64,000 nucleotides of DNA from Bacillota bacterium (GTDB lineage: Bacteria > Bacillota > SHA-98 > Ch115 > JABLXJ01): assembly GCA_013178125.1 (NCBI GenBank), contig JABLXJ010000005.1, positions 1-64,000 of the forward strand. Direction: 5' to 3'. The translations under genes and the position numbers were made by a program. This document shows, in pieces, positions 37,046 through 45,062 of this stretch (the first letter of the stretch is position 1; every line of letters begins with the position of its first letter). The notes beneath the pieces were generated by a model that searched no databases, was not told the origin of the DNA, and saw nothing but the letters and a program-made list of their open reading frames with translations.

Positions 37046-37885
37046 TTACCCCTTAACAGCCCCGGCAGTTAGCCCCGAGATTATCCTCCGCTGGAAGACC
37101 AGCACGAGTATTATCAATGGAATAGTCACTATAACTGACGCCGCTGCGATGCTCCCCCATGGCACGTGGTACATGGTCGGCAACATGGCGATCCCGACCG
37201 GGATCGTCTGAGCCTGAATTGTTTTTGTAAACGTAAGGGCGAAGAGAAACTCATTCCATGCCGCAATGAAGACCAGGATGGCTGTGGTGAACATCCCGGG
37301 AGCCGCAATTGGCAGGATCACCTTCCAGAATGCCTGAAGGGGCGAGCACCCGTCGATCTTTGCGGCCTCCTCCAGCTCCGCCGGGATCTCCCTGAAAAAG
37401 CTTGTTAGAATCCACAGGGTCAGCGGCATGGCGAAAGTAGTATATGGCAATATGAGGGCCGGATACGTATTGAGCAGCCTCAAATTGCGCATAACTATAT
37501 AAAGGGGGCTCACGATCGCGATCTCAGGGAACATGGACACGGCGAGCACCATGCTCAGTATGATCATCTTCCCCTTCATCCGAAGCCGCCCGAGCGCGTA
37601 CGCGGCGAACGACCCCACCACGAGGCAGAATACCGTAGTGGCCGAGGCCACTATCACGCTATTCATGATGTACTTGCCAAACGGCCGCTCAAACACCCTG
37701 ATGTAGTGTTCCACGGTGACCTGGCTCGGCAAGAGTGGTGGGAGGGTCGTCAGCTCTCTTGCAGGCTTTATGGATGTTATAATCTGCCATGCAAAGGGCC
37801 CCACGCACCCCAGCACGATAAGGAAGACGAGAAAATAAAATGCCCCTCTGCTGAGCCAGTCCTGCGTATTTCGAGAGAATCTCAT
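37046..37885 (-). CDS. Sugar ABC transporter permease (MalG type)
   Basis: Inner-membrane permease of 279 residues with six helices. The EAA loop EEAAKIDGCSPLQAFWKVILPIAAPG contacts the ATPase. It pairs with the MalF-type permease directly upstream (18-bp gap) and the binding protein. No ATPase gene is in the operon, so a shared MsiK-like ATPase encoded elsewhere is expected. The stop codon overlaps the SD of the ADP-dependent kinase, linking uptake and phosphorylation. Confidence 0.92.
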   Translation of the reverse strand: MRFSRNTQDWLSRGAFYFLVFLIVLGCVGPFAWQIITSIKPARELTTLPPLLPSQVTVEHYIRVFERPFGKYIMNSVIVASATTVFCLVVGSFAAYALGRLRMKGKMIILSMVLAVSMFPEIAIVSPLYIVMRNLRLLNTYPALILPYTTFAMPLTLWILTSFFREIPAELEEAAKIDGCSPLQAFWKVILPIAAPGMFTTAILVFIAAWNEFLFALTFTKTIQAQTIPVGIAMLPTMYHVPWGSIAAASVIVTIPLIILVLVFQRRIISGLTAGAVKG

Positions 37886-37903
37886 GTCCCAATCCAGCCC
37901 TCC

Positions 37904-38809
37904 CTAACTCGACCTGCTCCCTAGCCTGATGAAGTTCAGGAAAACCAGGCTTATGATGGCTACGGAGATAAACATGCTCACCGCAAGGGCCGACCCATAG
38001 CCGAAATTTGACGTCGAAAACAGCACCTTATATGTATAAGTCGATAAGACCTCCGTCGCGTCCGCTGGCCCGCCGCCCGTCAGGACGAAAATCAAGGCGA
38101 ACACCCTGAAAGCATCCAGGGTCCGCAAAAGCACGGCAACCAGGCCTATGGGAAGCAACAGCGGCAGCATTATGCGGGTGAAGCGCTGCCACCAGTTTGC
38201 CCCATCTATCATCGCAGCCTCATACAGGTCATGGGAGATCGTCTGCAAGCCAGCCAGGAGTATGAGGGCGATGAAGGGCGTGGTTTTCCAGACATCCGCC
38301 ATGATCGCGCAGCCCATTGCTAGCTTCCCATCTCCAAGCCAGTTGAGATAGGTGGATACGATGTGAAACCTCTTGAGGAGGAAGTTGAGCAAGCCATAAT
38401 CCGTGTTGAAAATCCACTTCCACATGGTCGAGGTGACCACCGTTGGAATTGCCCAGGGCACGAGGACGGACGCTCTGACAGCGCCCCTGCCTCTAAACGC
38501 GCCGTTCATGACCAGCGCCATTACTAGGCCCAGAAGGGCCTCCAGGGCCACAGATACAGCCGTGAAATACACCGTATTGTGCAGGGCATTCCTGAACCCC
38601 GGGTCGCCGGCCATAGTCCTGAAATTCTCCAGGCCTATAAATCTATTAGTCCGGAAGATGAGAGATATATCATGAAGGCTCATCCAGAACGCCGCCAGGG
38701 TGGGCCAGAAGGCCATGACAGCCACAACGGCCAGCGCCGGTATGACAAGGAAATAGCCGAGATTCTTTTCGGATACCTGCAATTTCCCCAATTTCCCAAT
38801 GTATGTCAT
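37904..38809 (-). CDS. Sugar ABC transporter permease (MalF type)
   Basis: Permease of 301 residues with six helices; the EAA loop is YEAAMIDGANWWQRFTRIMLPLL. ATG 38809 is preferred over 38833 because GAAAGGTGA lies just before it. The 9-bp word GACATACAT is tandemly duplicated across this start codon. It forms the heterodimeric channel with the MalG-type protein. A strong stem-loop separates it from the binding-protein gene, a common way to lower permease mRNA relative to the binding protein. Confidence 0.92.
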   Translation of the reverse strand: MTYIGKLGKLQVSEKNLGYFLVIPALAVVAVMAFWPTLAAFWMSLHDISLIFRTNRFIGLENFRTMAGDPGFRNALHNTVYFTAVSVALEALLGLVMALVMNGAFRGRGAVRASVLVPWAIPTVVTSTMWKWIFNTDYGLLNFLLKRFHIVSTYLNWLGDGKLAMGCAIMADVWKTTPFIALILLAGLQTISHDLYEAAMIDGANWWQRFTRIMLPLLLPIGLVAVLLRTLDAFRVFALIFVLTGGGPADATEVLSTYTYKVLFSTSNFGYGSALAVSMFISVAIISLVFLNFIRLGSRSS

Positions 38810-38832
38810 GTATGTCACCTTTCTAGATGACA

Positions 38833-38889
38833 CAGAGGGGCGCCCCCGGAGGCCGGGATTCCGGCCAGGCCCCGGGGGCCGATCCTCTG
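38833..38889 (-). promoter_or_regulatory. Strong intercistronic stem-loop between binding protein and permease genes
   Basis: Arms CAGAGG (38833-38838) and CCTCTG (38884-38889) close a GC-rich hairpin whose core is GGCCGG/CCGGCC. No T run follows, so it is not a simple terminator. It probably stabilises the upstream binding-protein mRNA or acts as a partial terminator. Beyond it (38900-38995) lie degenerate 17-bp tandem repeats containing AGACTTCAG. Confidence 0.65.
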
Positions 38890-38999
38890 CACTTCTGATT
38901 GCTTCTTAGGATTACTACAGACTTCAGGGTGCTGCAGACTTCAGGGTATCTTAGACCTCAGATTATCTTAGACTCCAGATTACCTCTCCGGACTTCGGA

Positions 39000-40313
39000 T
39001 CACTTCTTCAGAAGCGCCTTTATCTTCTCCGCCGCAGCGTCCACCGCCTGCTTGGGCGTCTGCTTATTAGTCAGGAGCTTTGAGAACTCCGACTGCAGAA
39101 CCAACGATATCTCAGGGTATCGCGGGTGTATCGGCCTCGGCGTCGCGTATACGAACACATCCTTGAGCGATACAAGGAACGGGTTCTGCTTCGCGAGCTT
39201 CGCATTGTCATACACCGCGGGTCTCGTCGGCGCAAAGGATATCTTTTGAGCGAAGTAGAGCTGGGACTCAGGGTTGGAGAGGAATTTTGCCAGCTCTGCA
39301 GCTTCCTTCGGGTGCTCGCTGTACTTATTCACACCAAACTGGTAGCCGCCAAGGCAAGATGCGCTCTTGGAGCCCTTGAACGCCGGTATCGGCGCAATGC
39401 CGACCTTGCCGACGACCTTCGACTCCTTGGGATCCTGGGCTATGTTCCATACATAGGACCAGTTGCGCAGGAATATCGCATTGCCCGAAGTGAAAACCTG
39501 GCGGCTCGGCTCCTCGTCGTAGGTGTTTACGGACTCTGGCGTTATCTTGTATTTGTAGATGAGATCATACATAAGCTGCGCCGCTCGCAGCCCCTGCTCG
39601 TTATTGATCACAACATTCCCCTTGTCATCCAGGACGGCCCCATCGCTACCAAGGAACTCAACAAGGTCGCACACGAGAACCTCCGCTTGCCTTCCCTGCC
39701 AGATGAAGCCGTGGAGGTTGGGGTTCTTCTCTCCCTTCAAGATAACCTGGGCCTGGTGAACCAGCTCATCCCATGTTTTCGGCGGCTTGAACCCGTACTT
39801 GTCGAGGAGATCTTTACGGTAGTAAAGCATACCTGCATCAAGATACCAGGGCATGCCAACCTGGTAACCCTTATACGATACCGTCTCAATTGCTCCCTTG
39901 AAATAGTTGGCCTTCTCCTGCGCTGCTATATAAGGGTCCATATTGAGGAGCCAGCCAGCCTCGCCGAATTCGGGGAACCAGATACAGTCGATGGTAAATA
40001 CATCGATGTCCCCCGTTTCGCCGGCCAGCGTTGTCACGAGATACTGGTGGATCTCAGTGCTGTAATTGGGGGAAGGCATCTCAACGAATTCGACCTCGAC
40101 ATTCGGATGAAGCTTCTCAAAGCGCCGTATCAGCAACGGCATCGTATCGATCCCGAAGGTCTTCATGCTCGCGAGCGTGATCTTTATCTTCTCCTGAGCC
40201 CCTGCTACCGGGACCATCAGAGCAGTCAAAAACAGGCAGGCGAGCAGCCCCGAAATCAGAATCCTCCTCACTATCATACAGCCACGGTTGCCTATTAGAG
40301 TCTTCATTGTCAT
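39000..40313 (-). CDS. Sugar ABC transporter substrate-binding protein
   Basis: Exported binding protein of about 437 residues (family 1, MalE/ThuE-like). The signal peptide (VRRILISGLLACLFLTALMVPVAGAQ) ends near A40 without a lipobox cysteine, so it is probably not a lipoprotein, unusual for a Gram-positive-type cell. The mature part has ITLASMKTFG, the hinge segment PWYLDAGMLYYRKDLLDKYGF and CLGGYQFGVNKYSEHPKEAAELAKFL. ATG 40313 is preceded by GGAGG. The ligand is probably an oligosaccharide or trehalose/maltose-like sugar; not determinable here. Confidence 0.9.
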   Translation of the reverse strand: MTMKTLIGNRGCMIVRRILISGLLACLFLTALMVPVAGAQEKIKITLASMKTFGIDTMPLLIRRFEKLHPNVEVEFVEMPSPNYSTEIHQYLVTTLAGETGDIDVFTIDCIWFPEFGEAGWLLNMDPYIAAQEKANYFKGAIETVSYKGYQVGMPWYLDAGMLYYRKDLLDKYGFKPPKTWDELVHQAQVILKGEKNPNLHGFIWQGRQAEVLVCDLVEFLGSDGAVLDDKGNVVINNEQGLRAAQLMYDLIYKYKITPESVNTYDEEPSRQVFTSGNAIFLRNWSYVWNIAQDPKESKVVGKVGIAPIPAFKGSKSASCLGGYQFGVNKYSEHPKEAAELAKFLSNPESQLYFAQKISFAPTRPAVYDNAKLAKQNPFLVSLKDVFVYATPRPIHPRYPEISLVLQSEFSKLLTNKQTPKQAVDAAAEKIKALLKK

Positions 40314-40389
40314 CCTTGACCTCCTTCGTTCCTTCGCGAATATTTGCCGGTATGCCCGGCAACACTCATCGGTAAATGCTCTCCAACTG

Positions 40390-40404
40390 TGAAATTTATT
40401 TTCA
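40390..40404. promoter_or_regulatory. Candidate RpiR-family operator
   Basis: TGAAATTTATTTTCA is a 15-bp imperfect palindrome of the TGAAA-TTTCA type used by RpiR-family regulators. It lies between the rpiR gene and the binding-protein gene it would control. A related word, TGAAAGAAAATTTTA, lies upstream of rpiR at 41391-41405, suggesting autoregulation. Confidence 0.45.
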
Positions 40405-40423
40405 TGGACGATACAAAAAATGC

Positions 40424-41287
40424 CTAAAACTTCCTATCAACCACCACCTCCCCCGTCTTTCTTATGTACGCAAGCGATTGCGAGAAGCGGCGGAGAGCAA
40501 CACCGACATATAGGGTATCGATGATTGCGAATTCAGCGATGCGGGACGCCATGGCCTCGTCCCTGAACGTCGTCTCATCCGATGTGGTGAAAAGCTGGAT
40601 CGCCGCGACCTGGGTAATAGGCGACTTGGAATGGTTGGTTATGCAAATTGTAGTCGCGCCAGCCTCTCTGGCCAGTCCCAGGGACTCCACTGTATCTTTG
40701 GAGCTACCCGAGTGGGATATGCCGATTGCCACATCGTATTTGGTTAACAAGGTCGCTGACATGGCCTGGATGGCGGGGTCGAAATAAAGCGAGGACGGCA
40801 CGCCGATCCTCAAAAACCTGTAATGCGCATCCAGGGCCACGGGAATGGAGTTCCCCGCGGCATAGAACTCGACCTTCCGGGCCACCGCTATAGCCTGGAC
40901 CGCCTTCTCTATTTCGGCCGCGTCAAGTATCTTCTTTGTATCATGAAGCGCCTGCATATCCGAGTGGAATACCTTTTCGATCACCTGAGCCACATCATCG
41001 TCTTCTCTTATATCCTCATGCACGAGGCGGAGGGGGGAAACTATCTCGCCGGCCAGGGTTATCTTGAGCTCATGATACCCTTTATAGCCAAGGCTCTGGC
41101 AAAACCTCACCACGGTAGCCTCACTCACGCCGCTCCTCTCGGCGACCTCAGTAATCGAGAGGTGAATTATGTCCTCCGGGTGGCTGAGGACAAAGCTCGC
41201 GACCTTCTGCTCGGCCTGGTAGAGGGATGAATACATTTGACGAATCCTGGCGAGACATGCACCCGCCTGGTCTGGTTGGACCGACAT
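40424..41287 (-). CDS. RpiR-family transcriptional regulator
   Basis: Sugar-phosphate-responsive regulator of about 287 residues. The N-terminal helix-turn-helix (SITEVAERSGVSEATVVRFCQSLGYKGYHELKI) is followed by a SIS domain that senses a phosphosugar (VEFYAAGNSIPVALDAHYRF, VAIGISHSGSSKDTVESLGLAREAGATTICIT). ATG 41287 is preferred; AAGGGG lies about 10 bases upstream, and 41308 is an alternative. It heads the sugar operon and probably controls it through the TGAAA-TTTCA palindrome. Upstream (41315-41370) are direct repeats AATTTCTGTATGT and TTTACTACACGTTA/TTTACTACATGTTA. Confidence 0.9.
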   Translation of the reverse strand: MSVQPDQAGACLARIRQMYSSLYQAEQKVASFVLSHPEDIIHLSITEVAERSGVSEATVVRFCQSLGYKGYHELKITLAGEIVSPLRLVHEDIREDDDVAQVIEKVFHSDMQALHDTKKILDAAEIEKAVQAIAVARKVEFYAAGNSIPVALDAHYRFLRIGVPSSLYFDPAIQAMSATLLTKYDVAIGISHSGSSKDTVESLGLAREAGATTICITNHSKSPITQVAAIQLFTTSDETTFRDEAMASRIAEFAIIDTLYVGVALRRFSQSLAYIRKTGEVVVDRKF

Positions 41288-41448
41288 GGCTCCTTTTCCC
41301 CTTGACATGCAAATTTCTGTATGTAATTTCTGTATGTGATGTTTACTACACGTTATATTTACTACATGTTAAGGAGAATTCCTTCTTCCATGAAAGAAAA
41401 TTTTATAAACAAAAAATTCCTATATAATCAGCCTGCGCTAGAAAAGAT

Positions 41449-41478
41449 TTGACACGTATCCATAACACGTGCTATAAT
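41449..41478 (+). promoter_or_regulatory. Consensus sigma-A promoter of hicAB with an internal direct repeat
   Basis: TTGACA (41449-41454) and TATAAT (41473-41478) are both perfect, spacing 18. ACACGT occurs twice in the promoter (41452-41457 and 41465-41470), 13 bp apart, a plausible operator for the HicB ribbon-helix-helix domain. Confidence 0.75.
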
Positions 41479-41505
41479 CAACGCACAAGGCAGGGAGCCA
41501 AAAGG

Positions 41506-41712
41506 TTGAAGAGCTATTCATCACGGAAAATCCTTCAAATATTATACAAAGATGGTTGGATGGAGAAAAATCAAAGAGGATCGCATATACAACTTATTCA
41601 CCCAACCAAACCAGGTAAGGTAACGGTTCCCCATCCTAGAAAAGACCTAGATCCTAAGACGGTGATGACCATCCTCAAGCAGGCAGGGCTCAGCAAAGAC
41701 AAGCTCCGCTGA
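41506..41712 (+). CDS. hicA: HicA-type mRNA interferase toxin
   Basis: Toxin of 68 residues with the HicA double-stranded-RNA-binding-like fold. Conserved features are SSRKILQILYKDGW, the catalytic G-S-H motif (NQRGSHIQLIHP) and TVPHPRKDLDPKTVMTILKQAGL. The start is TTG 41506 with AGGGAG at 41492-41497; the open frame upstream overlaps the promoter and is not coding. HicA cleaves mRNA without ribosomes and is held inactive by HicB, encoded 16 bp downstream. Confidence 0.9.
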   Translation: MKSYSSRKILQILYKDGWMEKNQRGSHIQLIHPTKPGKVTVPHPRKDLDPKTVMTILKQAGLSKDKLR

Positions 41713-41728
41713 AAAGGAGGCTAAATGC

Positions 41729-42157
41729 ATGGATAAATATATATTTCCGGCTATCTTCGAGCCAGGGGAGAAAAAGGGGTACTGCGTAACCTTCCCCGAC
41801 CTACCTGGCTGCGTTACCGAGGGAGATTCCCTGGAGGAAGCTCTCCGTATGGCCAGGGAGGCTTTGGAACTCCACTTATATGGTTTGGAGGAGGATGGAG
41901 ACCCTATACCCAGTGCAACCCCCCCAGACAGGATTAATGTCCCAAGAGGAGCCTTTATAACCTTTATTGAAACATGGATGCCTCTTGTTAGAGACGAAAT
42001 GGCAAACAAGGCTGTAAAGAAAACCCTAACCATACCAAAGTGGCTCAATGACCTGGCAGAACAGCAAAAGGTCAATTTCTCTCGTGTCCTGCAGAGAGCT
42101 CTAAAGGATTACCTCGGCATCCATGACTACTCCGGCCACCCCAGGAAGCAACCCTAG
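41729..42157 (+). CDS. hicB: HicB-type antitoxin
   Basis: Antitoxin of 142 residues, the long form. The N-terminal half is the degraded RNase H-like domain (IFEPGEKKGYCVTFPDLPGCVTEGDSLEEALRMAREALELHL). The C-terminal half has a ribbon-helix-helix-like segment (KTLTIPKWLNDLAEQQKVNFSRVLQRALKDYLG) for operator binding. ATG 41729 follows GGAGG (41716-41720). It neutralises HicA and probably represses the consensus promoter upstream. Confidence 0.9.
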   Translation: MDKYIFPAIFEPGEKKGYCVTFPDLPGCVTEGDSLEEALRMAREALELHLYGLEEDGDPIPSATPPDRINVPRGAFITFIETWMPLVRDEMANKAVKKTLTIPKWLNDLAEQQKVNFSRVLQRALKDYLGIHDYSGHPRKQP

Positions 42158-42198
42158 CTAAGCGGCCGCTACCATCATCTCCGCGCCGCCTTATCTTA

Positions 42199-43089
42199 TT
42201 ATCTCTGCGCCGTCCAGGCGTCCATCCCGTACTTGGTAGCCGCGAGCTCCTCGGCGAGGGCAAGTTCATCGGGGGTGAGCTGGCCCTCCTCAAAGTCAAT
42301 CTCGAAGTCAACCTGCATAGCAGAGCCTTGCATCGCATCGCGAAAATACTCTCGAACCCCCCAGGCGACGGCGTCGCAGACCTCCTCAAATCCCACAGGC
42401 CGGCCGAGCAACTCCGACAGCGAAGTAGCCTTTTCCCGGAGCTCCGCGGCGACCCTATCCTGCTCGGCGGGATCCTTGAACTTAAAAATGCTTACAAGCT
42501 TTTGGATATCGAAGTCAAGCAAAATGGAGCCATGCTGCAAAAGCACACCCGCGATGCGGGCCTGGGCGCTGCCGACGAGCTTGCGGCCGTCCTCCGCTAC
42601 AACCTCATACCAAGAGGGGGCATCAAAGCATGCAGCGGACTGGCATTCACGGGGGGAAGCCTCGCGATGCGGGCCTGGACGCCCGGCAAGCCGGCCGCCC
42701 TGAATCCTGGCTGTCACGCCGAACCGGCCGAGCCCCTTGATTATCCCGCTCGTCGCAATGCTGAAAGAGGCGCCCAGGTCCCGTGGGATGAACGGGTTAG
42801 ATTCGCTTACGATGAAGCTGTAAGTAACCTCCATGTCATGGAGCACGGCCCGGCCGCCCGTTGGCCTTCGCACGACGTCCACGCCGAGCCGCCTGCAGGC
42901 CTCGGTGTCGACCTCGCGGTGAAAGGACTGGAGTCGTCCGAGGGATAGGGCCGGAGGCCTCCACCCATATAGCCTAAAGGTCGGAGGGGCTTTCCCCTGA
43001 GCATGACACCTCAATATGGCCTCATCCACAGCCATATTAAAGGCCCCTGTATTATATCCTGTTCGCAGTAGCCGCCATTTCGTATTCAA
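42199..43089 (-). CDS. lplA: Lipoate-protein ligase (LplA family)
   Basis: Ligase/transferase of 296 residues. Family motifs are NMAVDEAIL, RRPTGGRAVLHD, and the lysine-containing GRKLVGSAQAR for lipoyl-AMP formation, plus LLQHGSILL. LplA enzymes attach lipoate or octanoate to the lysine of E2 or GcvH. The gene ends the gcv cluster, 57 bp after a radical SAM gene, so GcvH is the obvious target. With the two LipS-like enzymes it may first load octanoate, which is then sulfurated on the protein. A short Arg/Pro/Ser-rich insertion (RLAGRPGPHREASPRE) is present around residue 135. Confidence 0.9.
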   Translation of the reverse strand: MNTKWRLLRTGYNTGAFNMAVDEAILRCHAQGKAPPTFRLYGWRPPALSLGRLQSFHREVDTEACRRLGVDVVRRPTGGRAVLHDMEVTYSFIVSESNPFIPRDLGASFSIATSGIIKGLGRFGVTARIQGGRLAGRPGPHREASPRECQSAACFDAPSWYEVVAEDGRKLVGSAQARIAGVLLQHGSILLDFDIQKLVSIFKFKDPAEQDRVAAELREKATSLSELLGRPVGFEEVCDAVAWGVREYFRDAMQGSAMQVDFEIDFEEGQLTPDELALAEELAATKYGMDAWTAQR

Positions 43090-43146
43090 CCAGCGCTAGA
43101 GATCCCGTCCACCCGGATGGGGAGAAAAGCGCCGTCCCTCCCTTCA

Positions 43147-44268
43147 TCAATATGATAGCCCGGGCAACCCCATCTCCTCGATAGCTTGCCGCACCTCATC
43201 CCCCGCAAGCGACCTCGGGTAGTTGTAAATCATACCCCCAGGCCTTTCGTTATAATAGGGCCGGTTACACTCAACGCACCCCGAGGTCCTGAAGGCGTCC
43301 CCTGGCGCGAGAATGCGCGCAAGCTCGGAGGGGGAGATGCCTAATCCAGCTACCCTCGACTCCCCACCTTCACCGCTAAAGGTGAAGGACTCGACCCTGG
43401 AGATGCCCTTGACGATAAGGTGCCTGCCCGCCTGGATGCGCCGGTAGGCCCCGATATCGGGCGGGCAGCGGTTCTCCAGCGGCGTTCCCTTGACCGGGGT
43501 GAAGGCGAACAGCCCAACGGCGATACCGCCGTCATGCAGACGCTGGATTAGCTTCAAAGCCTCCTCCTCGGTCTCGCCCAGGCCTACTATAATGTGCGTG
43601 CTCACTTTTCCCGGGAAATTTCTCGCCGCGCGCTCGAGTAAATCAAGGGTTTGCGTGAACGAGCCGCCCTTTATGTCGCGAAATATCCGCTCGTTCGCGG
43701 CATCCAGGGCTATACCTATCCTCTCCACTCCGAGGGCGAAGAGCTCCTCGATCTCATCGAGCCGCCCTGGGTGATATGAGACCGAAATAGGGATGCCCGG
43801 CACGCTGCCAGCGGCACATCCACTGTGACCACTGGCCCCAACACCAACCATGGCCCCAGCGGGCCCGATCCCCGCAACCCCGGCGACCTCGCGGCGAAAC
43901 GCCTCCTGCAGGGCCATGACAGCCTCCTTCACGTCCTCCAGCACACCCGGCCTGCTCGTGACCTGAAAGCACACCCGCCTGATCACACCCACAGCATTTC
44001 TCGCTATCGCCCCCACCACATCGTCCAGCGGGAAGGATGGCCATACAACCCGGGACAGCATATCCTTCTCCTTCACCACGACATCCTTCTCATTTCTCTC
44101 GTCGCCGGCGCGCCCGCTCGCTACCGCGCTCGCCTGGGCGCAAAAGGCGCAGGCCCTCACGCAACCGCCCTCCGTCAGGAGATATGCGGTCGTCGGGTCG
44201 ACATTGTTCCTCCCCCTGACGAGCCCGAGCAGGATCGCGGTCCCGAGGGAAACCCGGATAGACTTCAA
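43147..44268 (-). CDS. Radical SAM protein, LipS1-like (COG2516 type), probable lipoyl synthase subunit
   Basis: Radical SAM protein of about 373 residues with cluster motif CVRACAFC (C36, C40, C43) preceded by TTAYLLTEGG. A C-terminal CVECNRPYYNERPGG cysteine pair could bind a second, sulfur-donating cluster, as lipoyl synthases need. Its start TTG 44268 overlaps the upstream stop by 4 bp (TTGA), with AGAGGAG upstream. Archaeal and bacterial LipS1/LipS2 pairs are known to insert the two sulfurs of lipoate in place of LipA. Pairing with the LipS2-like gene, GcvH and LplA supports that role here. A low-complexity Gly/Ala-rich stretch lies around residues 120-160. Which of the two proteins is LipS1 is my inference. 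Confidence 0.72.
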   Translation of the reverse strand: MKSIRVSLGTAILLGLVRGRNNVDPTTAYLLTEGGCVRACAFCAQASAVASGRAGDERNEKDVVVKEKDMLSRVVWPSFPLDDVVGAIARNAVGVIRRVCFQVTSRPGVLEDVKEAVMALQEAFRREVAGVAGIGPAGAMVGVGASGHSGCAAGSVPGIPISVSYHPGRLDEIEELFALGVERIGIALDAANERIFRDIKGGSFTQTLDLLERAARNFPGKVSTHIIVGLGETEEEALKLIQRLHDGGIAVGLFAFTPVKGTPLENRCPPDIGAYRRIQAGRHLIVKGISRVESFTFSGEGGESRVAGLGISPSELARILAPGDAFRTSGCVECNRPYYNERPGGMIYNYPRSLAGDEVRQAIEEMGLPGLSY

Positions 44269-45062
44269 AATGAGCAACACTCCTCTCGCCACGCAACATC
44301 AATCCCAAGGCTTTCAGCGTAGGCCACAGCCCCTCTAGCCGGGAGGACGATCCGGTCCAGCCCTGCATCGATGGCGAGCCTGTCCACCTTTTCCCGGTAA
44401 ACCCCGTGTGGCCGCATGCAGCCCAGGTAGAGCGGGGTCCCCGGGAAACGCTGCCTCGCGTATTCAAAGACGCGCCCCACCTCCCGGAGTTCAGGCGGAG
44501 AGGCCGATTCATAGCGCGTGCCCCGCGTAGGAATGAGCACTAAAAATATGATAGCGTCAACCCCCAGCTCGTGTAGGATATCAATCGACCGGAACTCGCC
44601 GCGCACCTCGCCGCCTTTTATCCCGATACAGATGTGCGGCACAACTCGGGCATATCTTCGCAACGCGATATAGGTCCTCACATAATCCTCGCCCCGCCCC
44701 GGCAGCCCATAAACCTCCTCTATGGTTTCATCATCCACCACAAAATCGAAGGATACGACGCTCGCCACCTCGCCCAGCCTCCGCGCCTCGTCCTCATCGA
44801 GAAGCCCGGGGTGGATATTCAGCCTGAACTTCTTGCCCAGCTCCCTGACGGCATCCAGGCTCTCCAGAATCGGGACCTTCCCGTTCCTATCGCAGCCGCC
44901 GCTCACAAGACAGCTCCTGATCACATTCTTATCCAATTGCTCCCACCGATCCCGGGTAAGCATGTGCCGGAGATAATGCCCGTTGCAGTGCGCGCACTTG
45001 AGCGCACATGCCGTCCCTGTAACACTCACGACCCCGGTCCGGAATGGGTTGACAAACTCCAA
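44265..45062 (-). CDS. Radical SAM protein, LipS2-like (COG1856 type), probable lipoyl synthase subunit
   Basis: Radical SAM protein of 265 residues. It opens with [22 protein letters not shown], placing cluster cysteines at C19, C23 and C26, and ends with EECCSF, a cysteine pair suited to an auxiliary cluster. The TTG start overlaps the end of gcvPB by 37 bp with AAGGAGG upstream, and its stop overlaps the next radical SAM gene, so all are co-translated. The family is uncharacterised by classical annotation but corresponds to LipS2-type lipoyl synthases in organisms lacking LipA. The gcv operon context strongly suggests sulfur insertion into octanoyl-GcvH. Confidence 0.72.
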   Translation of the reverse strand: MEFVNPFRTGVVSVTGTACALKCAHCNGHYLRHMLTRDRWEQLDKNVIRSCLVSGGCDRNGKVPILESLDAVRELGKKFRLNIHPGLLDEDEARRLGEVASVVSFDFVVDDETIEEVYGLPGRGEDYVRTYIALRRYARVVPHICIGIKGGEVRGEFRSIDILHELGVDAIIFLVLIPTRGTRYESASPPELREVGRVFEYARQRFPGTPLYLGCMRPHGVYREKVDRLAIDAGLDRIVLPARGAVAYAESLGIDVAWREECCSF

